Shown one piece after another: positions 56,701 to 64,000 of a stretch of DNA of 64,000 bases. Location: positions 220,836-284,835 of the forward strand of contig BDIU01000280.1 in assembly GCA_002118135.1 (NCBI GenBank). Direction: 5' to 3'. Every line of letters starts with the position of its first letter. The stretch's first letter is position 1. The position numbers and the translations under genes are program-made. The stretch is from Trebouxia sp. TZW2008. Lineage: Eukaryota; Chlorophyta; Trebouxiophyceae; Trebouxiales; Trebouxiaceae. A model generated the notes under the pieces. That model saw only the letters and a program-made list of their open reading frames with translations, made no database searches and was not told the DNA's origin.

Positions 56701-59700
56701 AATATGCAGTGATAGATCACACAAATGCAGTGCTCAAGGCAGGTGCCTGCCTGCTCCAGAGCTGTCGACTTTGCACATCGCAGCAATACGGACGATACAG
56801 TCACAAATGGAGACAGAATGAGCTGCTCACACAATCAAATGGTCACATGATTAAGAAGAGCACCTCTGCTGAGAAGATGCCTCCTAGGGCATGAGTCATG
56901 TCCCGTCTGAGGTAGTCCAGAATCCCACGCGCCACCTCAGCATATGACTGATCCTGAGTCACCGCAAAGGCGTCTAGATAGGTGCATGCCAGCTGGGGGT
57001 TGTCATACAGCATCTTCTCAAAGTGAGGGATGTGCCAATGCTCATCCACACTGTATCTGTGAAAACCCCCACCCACAACATCATACATGCCTCCTGCTGC
57101 CATTTGCTGCAATGTAAAAGCTGCCATGTCCAAAGCTTTGCCTGCATAATTCCAACGTGAGTTTAGTGATCAGTCTCTGAGTGCAATAAACCACACTATA
57201 TCTGCAGGAGCCACCATACACTATGTTGTGTTCCTCCTGCTGCCATTTGCTTCAATGTGAAGGCTGCCATGTTCACAGCCTTGCCTGCAGAGTACAAGTT
57301 TCAGTGATCAGTCTGTGAGTGCAGAAGTCTACAGTGTAAGGTGAGAGCCGCAAGTGATGGTATCACACATGCCTCTTGCTGCCATTTGCTGAAGTGTGAA
57401 AGCAGCCATGTTCAAAGCTTTGCTTGCACAGCCTCAATGTAAGGGCAGTGATCAGTCTGTGCAATAAAGCACACTATAACGGTGGACACCACCACCCACA
57501 ACATTATACATGCCACCAGCTGCCATCTGCTAAAGAAGTCTGCAACCCAGGACTGCTTCTCCTTGCAGAGGCTCTTTCTATGACATGTAAGACTTCTCAT
57601 CTCTCCCTGTCTTTTGCTTTTGTTTTCCTTTGTTTTTGTTTTCTGTTGTTTTCATCTTTTCACTTACCAGCTTCCACTTTGCTTCCGGCAGCTTTTGCCT
57701 TCTGGTGTTGCACCAGCAGCAGGTTCAGTTCAGCTGGGCGAGGGAACTTGGGGCAGTTGCCAAAACCACCACGCTTGTCATCATAGCGTGACGCAAGCAT
57801 CTGGGCACAACTCTCAATGGCAATCACTGCCTGGCTGTCAGTCAAGCTGTCCTGCCCACCTATTTTCCACAAAGATTTTCTTCAGCAAAACAAAGCTAGC
57901 AAACCCAGTACACAAGAAATTTTTACTTCCAAGTCGTGTGTGTACATGGCTGCTAGGCATTCAGAGCTTGACTTGGAACCAGCTACAAGTCAAGGCAAGC
58001 GCCACCACCATTTCGGGAATGTGGTTTTAAATCAATTCCTCCTCAAATCAGGCAAGAGGGCATGCAATTCTTTGCTCACACCGGGCACATGAGATGAACA
58101 TCCTGTGCGCTGTGCTTTGTGTTTGAAAAGGGCAGCAGACACACCTGAGCACGCAACACAATGGCCTATCGACCTTGCCTGAATTATGGTCCAACAATGG
58201 TGTGAGCAAACCTTTGTTTTATCAAGTGTGCAAGGTGACACTCATTGAGGTGAAGCGTCTCACCTTCAGGAGCAGACATTTCCACGAGCTGCTGCATAGT
58301 GTCAGAGCTTGATGATTTGATCTCTTCCTTCTTCTTCTGCCACACGTCAGCAATGCGCTTCAGCACTGTTTTGAAGCCTGGCCGGCCGTACATGTCCTGA
58401 GGCGGAAAATACGTGCCGCCAAGAAAGGGTTTCAGATCTGGTGTGAGGAAGCAGGACATGGGCCAACCACCTCCGCCTTGTGTAGCTTGCACATATGTCA
58501 TCTGCATAAGCAATTTTGCATGTGTTGGATGCCGCGAAGGACTTATTTGTGCTGCTCAGGAATGTCTTCAGATCTGGTGGCAGGATATGGGCCAACCACC
58601 ACCGCCTTGTGTAGCTTTCACATAAGTCCAGTTCAAGACTGCGAATGTCGCACTTGTTGCGTGCTGCTAAGGAATGGCTTCACGTCTAGTGTGAGAAAGC
58701 AGGACATAGGCCATCAGGCTCCGCCTTGTGTAGCTGGCACATAAGTCATCTGCAATCAGATTGAGATTTTGACAGCAGAGGGGCATTCTTGTGGGTTGAT
58801 GTTGAGCGTATATGCCAGTGATAGACAGCCAGATGCACTGATGTGCAAAAGCAAAATGGCAAAATTGGCTTGCAAGTGAGTCATCTGCAGCCAAGTCAAT
58901 CTTGCACAAAATGAAACCAGTATTTGATTTGGGGGGAGGGGGGGAAGGAGGGGGAGGGGTGACCTGGCACATTTAGTGACATGAGCTGTACAACATATAG
59001 CATGCTGCACATTGGTCACATCATTGTGTCATCATCTTCAGACGATGCTTACGTAGACTTTGTCTACATCTGGTCTTTCTTCTCTGTCCACTTTGATGCT
59101 CACAAAGCCACTGTTCAGCAGCTCAGCAGTGGCATCATCCTCAAAGCTTTCACGTTCCATCACATGACACCTGCAACAAACATTTTGTCAATGTTATATT
59201 CATGACGGTGCCACATTGTAGGTAATGCAGAAAATTTGTGCACAGCACTTATACTGACCAGTGACATGTTGAGTAGCCAACTGACAGAAATATGGGTTTA
59301 TCTTCCTTCTTTGCTTTGTCAAATGCCTCGTTTGACCATGGGTACCAGTCCACCTGTGTGAAACAGCCTGCCGGTTCTGCAATTGGGGACCGGGAGACGG
59401 ACGATGCGTGCAACTTTGTGCTCACCGGATTGTGCTGGTGCTGCAGCAGATATGGTGACTCCTCCTGCGCGAGTCTGTTCGTATGCGTATGTTGTGACGT
59501 TCCGACAGTAGCCATCAGCCTATGTGCCGCTGACGCTGGTCTAGCGGTCTGGCCAAAGTTCAATGTGAATCCTCTGCACAGCACACGCCCTGCACATTGC
59601 AACTGAGGGGTACAGCGTGGCCTAAAGCTTAAGTTTCTGCTGTACGTCGCTATGATCCCTGGCTTGAACGTTGCACGTCCGCAAGGCGTATGCGTGACAG

Positions 59701-59719
59701 CTCGCAGCAGTTGCTGCAT
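47712..59719 (-). CDS. DUF255/SPATA20-type thioredoxin-domain protein
   Basis: Fourteen exons (59426-59719, 59259-59353, 59053-59170, 58264-58501, 57668-57859, 56864-57141, 55576-55908, 55079-55219, 53742-53859, 51945-52049, 50542-50689, 50003-50123, 49055-49234, 47712-47873) join in phase to 840 residues, typical of the family (YyaL in bacteria, SPATA20 in animals). An Arg-rich, acid-poor leader of about 70 residues suggests organelle targeting. Then come [21 protein letters not shown], a thioredoxin-like site YSTCHWCHVME (Cys128, Cys131), [30 protein letters not shown] and GGTYFPP. The second half is the alpha/alpha-barrel region with [44 protein letters not shown], a [16 protein letters not shown] exon and a Cys-containing C-terminus ([12 protein letters not shown]). 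Substrate is unknown. At least six of its exons have duplicated edges in adjacent introns. Confidence 0.96.
48115..48205. repeat. Perfect 16-bp inverted repeat in an intron
   Basis: TGCAATCTAGCTAGCA (48115-48130) and its exact reverse complement (48190-48205), with a 59-bp spacer, in the last intron of the DUF255 gene. It could be the ends of a small mobile element or an RNA hairpin. No target duplication is obvious. Confidence 0.85.
49439..49612. mobile_element. MITE, pogo/Tigger-like, copy 2
   Basis: 174 bp, the same length as the copy at 39.8 kb, in the opposite orientation, flanked by TA on both sides. Ends are CAGTGACTTGTCTTTGTGAC and GAGCAGTCACTG. It lies in the DUF255 intron between 49235 and 50002. 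Confidence 0.88.
49825..49915 (-). repeat. Near-intact copy of the DUF255 exon 50003-50123 3' part
   Basis: Reads [20 protein letters not shown] and GHPRQ, against [20 protein letters not shown] and GHPRQ in the exon. It ends in the same phase at a GTCAGC donor, 178 bp downstream in transcript order. It is one of the best preserved copies in the window. Confidence 0.93.
50345..50541 (-). repeat. Two copies of the DUF255 exon 11 3' edge
   Basis: Copies of the (N/R)LFKLAALVS end with donor-like GTAATG or its degraded form, with edges near 50452 and 50360, spaced about 90 bp from the real donor at 50541 and from each other. Confidence 0.85.
50690..51760 (-). repeat. Seven further copies of the DUF255 exon 11 5' part
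   Basis: Acceptor-side copies begin at 50853, 50998, 51144, 51291, 51438, 51597 and 51756; the in-phase exon starts at 50689. Spacings are 164, 145, 146, 147, 147, 159 and 159 bp. The middle copies still read G-(Y/C/H)-FSA(A/T)GD(D/N)(P/A)SILM(R/Q)AK and ...[11 protein letters not shown] in frame. The outer two are shortened and frameshifted. None of the seven has the exon's true 3' end and donor. Confidence 0.95.
52330..53180. repeat. Intronic tandem repeat of about 250-300 bp
   Basis: Blocks with GAGGCTGC(C/T)TTCTG, CACCCA(A/G)TGGCAGCAAA and AGCATTGCATAGACATGACA recur near 52340, 52650, 52890 and 53130 in the DUF255 intron 52050-53741. They explain the similar open frames around them. Confidence 0.8.
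53194..53353. mobile_element. MITE, pogo/Tigger-like, copy 3
   Basis: 160 bp, flanked by TA at 53192-53193 and 53354-53355. Ends CAGTCAACTCTCGTTGTAAC and CAAAGAGAGTTCACTG are near-perfect inverted repeats of about 16 bp. Same orientation as copy 2, and inside the same gene. Confidence 0.9.
54345..54399. repeat. Near-perfect intronic hairpin
   Basis: Two 23-nt arms (54345-54367 and 54377-54399) pair at 22 of 23 positions around a 9-nt loop. A second 8-bp inverted repeat (GCAGGTCA at 54366 / TGACCTGC at 54405) overlaps it. It lies in the DUF255 intron 53860-55078. Confidence 0.9.
54640..54900 (-). repeat. Copies of the DUF255 exon 8 3' edge
   Basis: Decayed versions of the [14 protein letters not shown] edge with donor positions near 54889, 54777 and 54642 (real edge 55079), each followed by a shared intronic tail. 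Confidence 0.75.
56045..56530 (-). repeat. Three copies of the DUF255 exon 7 5' edge
   Basis: Copies begin at 56192, 56362 and 56525, against the real acceptor at 55908. They keep the GACGCAGA(T)AGC / CTGGAGT(C/A)AA(A/G)AAAG start and a YYVKDE-like stretch, but are frameshifted. Confidence 0.88.
57230..57535 (-). repeat. Copies of the DUF255 exon 6 5' edge
   Basis: Acceptor copies at 57284 and about 57422 (real 57141; spacing 143 and 138 bp) with the AAFTLQQMA segment, and a further partial copy at 57486-57533 with the GGMY(D/N)VVGGG segment. Confidence 0.88.
58550..58750 (-). repeat. Two copies of the DUF255 exon 4 5' edge
   Basis: Copies of the [13 protein letters not shown] start at about 58627 (acceptor destroyed) and 58749 (TTGCAG acceptor kept), spaced about 122-126 bp from the real start at 58501 and from each other. 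Confidence 0.9.
58931..58960 (+). other. G-run, possible G-quadruplex
   Basis: Four or more runs of three to seven G within 30 bp on the plus strand, in the DUF255 intron 58502-59052. As the gene is on the minus strand, the pre-mRNA would carry a C-run and only the non-template DNA of the opposite strand could fold. Confidence 0.7.
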
Positions 59720-60824
59720 CGGTCAATGTTGCATTGCAGACCCGTCTTGCGTTGTTCACGAAACGATGAACAGTCTCAACCGTGGAAGCTCTAAGCGAGC
59801 GCATGCAGCGAAATGCAAAGCATGCATTGGGCATACCAAACGTCGCATGCAAAAGCTAGGTATGATATTCAGCAGGTGCACAAGCAGGTGTGCCAAGGCG
59901 TAACTAGGCTGTCACCGCCGCAGAAGACGCTATCATGTCGGCGTGAAGACCGCAAGCGGCTTTCAGGCAACTCATTATTCTTGGACTGTGGAAAGCAAAT
60001 CAGCATCACCAGTCTCCCGAGTGTCGGGAAGATCGACGCTCGCGGAATGCCAGGCACAAAACATATTACAAGACTTGCATATGACAATGGTGCCAGGCGA
60101 CAGCTGCAACTGTAATGCTTGTTGTGGAGTCACATGAGCGTGCAAGAGATGCCATCAGCATCTCGCTCAAAGTTGCTGCAGCGGGGTGATTTGCACGTCT
60201 CACATGGACAGGGCATGTGGTGCAACTGTGCTGTCATGCCATGCATTGCTGCTATCTGCTGTTGATCACGATGCTGCAGGCAAAACATCAGCTGTCATGC
60301 TGCTCGTGTGACTTTGTCGCCTGCCGCAAGGCTCTCTCCAATGGCTGCTCCCTGCAAAGGATGCTTAATAACAGATGCTTCAGCTGCAGTGTGGGCAGCA
60401 TTCAACGCAGTGACTACAAAAGACAAGCGTCGATGCCGTCATGCTGCTCATGACGGCTTCAGCCCTTGCCTGCTGCAAGCTGATCATGAGCCTTGATCAG
60501 CAGCAAGCAAACATGCCAGTTGCTGCAGTATATGACAAAACTGGCAAGCCGAGCTGAGCAGATTCAGGGGTCGGCGATGAATGAGCCTTGCATGCATGTT
60601 GATAACAGACAGACTGAACTTGCTGTATGCCCGGGTGTGCTGGCCAGCTCCTGACTACTAGTATTCTGTACAGAACACATGCAGCAATGTCTCGGCGGTG
60701 GTCTGCTGACGGAAACGGCGGTGCGTCTGTGCAGAGCATGCAAACAATTTAAATCTTCGTCCTTGCGTTCACTGCCTGTTTCGGAGCATGTGGCTGGCCA
60801 GCGAGTTGGTCTAGTGTTGCGTTA
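59720..60824. other. Divergent intergenic region DUF255 / MSH4
   Basis: 1.1 kb between head-to-head genes, carrying both promoters. No further gene was seen. Confidence 0.5.
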
Positions 60825-63800
60825 ATGCCTGGCCCCAGCATGCGAGGACGCTACAGCGAGGCCAGCAAGGTAACGCCGGGTTCCAAGGCGACGTCGACGG
60901 GACTATGTCCGAACTCGGGCGGCACAACGCCTTCGCAAGCCGACGGCAACAGCACGGAGAGTGTGGTCGCAGTGATCGAAAACAGAGCAAAAGAGGTAAA
61001 TCCACTTATAGAATGACAACAACACAGCAAGCTGCTGGCCTGGCTCTCTTAGCTGCAGACCTTCATCCGAATGTGAAGCTTGCCTCAGCTTGTTTCCCAG
61101 CTACTATAGCTACTGTAGCTACACAGACATGCAAGTTCAAAGCACAGCTGCAGCCATTCTGCGCAGGTTGGAATGGCTGCTTTGAACATCAGCACCATGA
61201 AGCTTTGCCTCATGCAATTTATAGAGTCCACACGCACTTACAGCAATACAAAGTAGGTGCATTTCAGCTGTGCTTGGTCACCATGACTCGACGTATGTTT
61301 GCTGGCGCTTGATGATGTGCTCAATACATTGCTCCTGCAGGTCACTATTGCAAAGATATGAGCCTTCTGCACTTATCATTGTCGGCACAAATCAGGCAAC
61401 TTTGAGCTGTGGTCTGAACCATGCTACCCGATCTTTCCACCAAGTGCCGCTTGGCAGGGCATGCTTTGATGACACAAATGTGAGCTTGTATTGTGCAGCA
61501 AGGTCTGCAGAAGCTGCGGTCAAATACGTGTTCACCAAAGCTTCAACACCAAATGATGCTGGCTGTCTTGACAGCAAGGAAGCATTTTCTACACAGATTG
61601 CGTGGCGCTGCACTTTGCTGCACTTTGCGTGAGGGTCAAACGCAAGCAATGGCGCTAGCAAGTGCTGATGTACATGGCATCATAGCTTGTGTCTGGGACA
61701 ATGCACCACATTGCAATTTGAGGTTGTCTAGCCCCATATCCCATGCACAACATGATGATGGTTCAGCACTGCTGCTGTTCAGCCCTCAGGCAAGTGAGGG
61801 GCCTTGTGTCTTGACACAACCAGACATTTGATGCAGGGTGCAGCTCTCCTGACACAGTACACAGCAGACAACATTGAGGTGGAAGGAAACGGCCTACAAA
61901 GCTCATTTTACCTGGCTTTTGGTGCGACAGGAGCTCTGTTCAGGCATGAGCGCTGACGCTTGCGCTGCTGTCTTCCAATGTTGCCTGAACTAGCCAATGT
62001 TTGCATCACTGCATGCCCTGATGCACCCTCCCTCGTACTGATGCTTGAGCGTGCAGAACACAGCGTAAGCACACAGTCTATATTGCACAGTATGGCGATC
62101 TGCTCACAATTTTGGATCCACCAGCCAGCAGCATTCAGCTTGCTTCAATCTTTTATTGACCTCTATACAGCTCTGCAGTGGGATCACTGCTTACTGCTTA
62201 CTAGTGCTTGTCAGACTTGCTTTGTTTGGATTCACTCATTGTAGTCAGTGTTGGTGAGTGGACAGTTTGCGACTGAGCGACGCGTCAGCATTCCATTCAG
62301 CGACCTGTGTGTTGCAGCTATCTTGAGCAAGAGCAGCATATGCTTCTGACGCCACACTGCCTAGATGTGGAGTATGCTGGGTCACAGAATCACATGCACA
62401 TTGACACTGCTAGTGTTGAAGCCCTGGAGTTGGTCAAGCCTTTGTCATCAGGACCTTCTAGCACAAAAGGCAACAGCTTGTATAGGTAAGATGCCCTGCT
62501 GACATGTTACGCCGTATGCAATGGCGTAGCCATTACTGAAGCACATGCTAGCAGATACAACCCTGACAAGTCATGTTGCCTTTGGGGTCGTGATGGCATG
62601 ATCAATGTCCTGTACTTTGCTCATGAGCTGTACACCAAGGCAGCACAGTGTATGGCTATAAAGTTGCCAAGCATTGTCCATTCACATTGCATGATGCATC
62701 ATGTTGTTGCTGTGGGCATATAGAAGCTACACGCGGTGTGAAGCAATATTGTCTGCTGATCAAAGCAGCTGGAGACAAGTCTTCAAATACACAGTGCATA
62801 GCATTTTTGTATAGTGTCAGCAGCATGTCACTCCTGTCACTGCAAGTCTGTCAAGATTTGTGCAGGTTTCTTAATCACACAAAGACCGTAGCTGGTGCGC
62901 GTTTGCTCAGAGCCAACCTGCTGCAACCACTGACCAGTCTGGACACTGTGCGGGTGAGGCAGCATGCTGTTCAGGAGCTGATGGACAGTGAAGATCTAGC
63001 GTTCACTGTAGGCCAGGCGCTTTCACAGATGCCCAAGGATCTTGACAGGTGAACCAAGCCAAGTCTATAGTGTGCCAGTGAGTGCTGTTTGCTGGAAATG
63101 CACAGATCTTGGGCTAAGTCCAGCCATTTCTGATCAGTGAAGTTGAGGTCAAAGGCTACCTTAAACACTGCCCTGTTGGCAAAGGACGAAGCTTTCAGCG
63201 CATTGCTTCAAGTGACCAGGTCAATGTTCAGCATAGGGGAGCACAGTATCCTCAGTTGCAGGACTTGCGTCAATCCCTGAGTGCCTGCAGAATCTGTGGT
63301 AATATAGCCACCAGGAACGTCAAAAGCAAGGCAGTCAGCGATGCCGCTCGGCGCATTTCAAGCCTTGTTGGCAGCCTGACTCTGCTGAAAGAGACCCTGG
63401 AGCTGCTACCAGGAATGGCCCAGCCACTAGAAGAGTGCCAGAGTGAGCTGTTGCAAGCCATTGGAGCCAGTTGCAATCATGAGGTGTTTCACAGCCTGCT
63501 AGAGACAGTGGCCAGCGCTTTGGACGAGGTGTGTTTTCTGCTGAGCATGACTGAACTGGAGTCATTGATTGCAACATAGCATTTAGCATAGTGTAGCAAC
63601 ATTGTCTAGGTAAGGGTAGGCATGTCCGGAACCATTGGTCAGGTGTGCAGCAATTGACGCATTGCAATAAACGAACCGTCAACCGCACACAGCACTGCTT
63701 TGCAGTCAATGGCACATTGGGCTGACATCCTGCCATGCCAGAGAGCTTACTGACTCATGCTTTCTGTGTGCTGCAGGATGTCAAATCATCCAAAGTCACC

Positions 63801-64000
63801 TTCAACAACTCCGCACGGCAGACCTTTGCAATAAAAATCACTGCTGTAAAATTGCAAAGTCCTGCTTGCTCTACCTTCTGCCATGTCACAGAGCTCGCTG
63901 GCTTATCCTTTCTTGATGCTGCAGGATGTCACATCATCCAAAACCGTCTTTATCAACCGCACACAGCAGTGCTTTGCAGTTAAAAAGCGGTGCTGATGGA
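60825..64000 (+). CDS. MSH4: Meiotic MutS homologue MSH4, 5' part
   Basis: Exon 1 (60825-60995) encodes MPGPSMRGRYSEASK... ending ESVVAVIENRAKE, the point where MSH4 domain II begins. Supported later exons: 61341-61479 (LLQRYEPSALIIVGTNQATL...DDTN), one ending near 61933 (SSFYLAFGATGALF), 62318-62485 (YLEQEQHML...DVEYAGSQNHMHIDTASVEALEL), 62866-63048 (FLNHTKTVAGARLLRANLLQ, LQPLTSLDTVRVR), one ending 63528 (ARRISSLVGSLTLLKETLEL) and 63777 onward. NHTKT.AGARLLR and the GSQN.M.ID motif place it in MSH4, not MSH2 or MSH6. It acts with MSH5 to stabilise meiotic crossover intermediates. The ATPase domain lies beyond the window. Exons between 60996-61340 and 61480-61830 and near 63170 are unresolved. 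Confidence 0.92.
63630..63985 (+). repeat. Three versions of one MSH4 exon
   Basis: Exon-like copies start at 63777 (DVKSSKVTFNNSARQTFAIK) and 63925 (DVTSSKTVFINRTQQCFAVK), 148 bp apart and both after a CTGCAG acceptor in the same phase. A headless remnant near 63675-63705 reads VNRTQHCFAV. The 63925 version is closer to the conserved TQxCxAV of the family. Confidence 0.85.

Noticed and set aside
1..64000. tRNA, rRNA or snRNA genes
   Set aside because: I looked for tRNA arm motifs and conserved RNA signatures on both strands and found nothing I could support.

Overview
This is nuclear DNA from a green-lineage eukaryote, most likely a unicellular green alga (trebouxiophyte-like, but class cannot be fixed from sequence alone). 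The evidence is a set of intron-rich genes with GT-AG introns, several with products typical of plants and algae: an SPX-MFS (PHT5/VPT-type) phosphate transporter, the chloroplast lipid importer ATPase TGD3, ER GPAT9, an mTERF protein, an AP2 domain and an HVA22/DP1 protein. There is no operon logic, and no rRNA, tRNA or CRISPR array was seen.

Layout. Minus strand, 1-25.2 kb: a secreted DUF2807 (GIN-domain) protein running off the left edge; SPX-MFS (3.3-9.7 kb); a second DUF2807 protein (10.7-16.2 kb); a GATA-type zinc-finger protein (17.0-20.5 kb); TGD3 (22.1-25.2 kb). Plus strand, 26.3-37.3 kb: an mTERF gene whose splice phases run into an AP2 domain; a CASTOR/POLLUX-like channel remnant with a nonsense codon; a doubtful SAM-like locus; GPAT9. 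Minus, 38.7-43.5 kb: an HVA22/TB2-DP1 protein and an unrecognised low-complexity gene. Plus, 44.2-46.8 kb: CIA30/NDUFAF1, a complex I assembly factor. Minus, 47.7-59.7 kb: a full-length 14-exon DUF255/SPATA20-type thioredoxin-domain protein. Plus, 60.8 kb to the right edge: the 5' part of MSH4. For SPX-MFS, DUF2807-B, GATA, TGD3, GPAT9, CIA30 and DUF255 I could join all exons with matching splice phase into complete proteins. The genes are unrelated housekeeping genes; phosphate storage (SPX-MFS) and glycerolipid synthesis and transport (GPAT9, TGD3) are the only functional link I see.

The striking signal is structural. Most multi-exon genes here carry decayed tandem copies of the edge of one or more of their own exons: splice site plus 30-150 bp of coding sequence, repeated 1-7 times at about 75-200 bp spacing in the neighbouring intron. 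Copies of a 5' exon edge lie upstream of the true exon and copies of a 3' edge lie downstream. The clearest cases are an eight-copy array in the DUF255 gene (four consecutive spacings of 145-147 bp), a five-copy array in GPAT9, and a Walker-B exon copy in TGD3 that has lost its catalytic motif. I read this as a locus-wide process of intron growth by tandem duplication across exon-intron junctions that leaves many decoy splice sites. Also present are a small TA-flanked pogo/Tigger-like MITE family, three probable GC-AG introns, GACA and CAG microsatellites and a near-perfect intronic hairpin.
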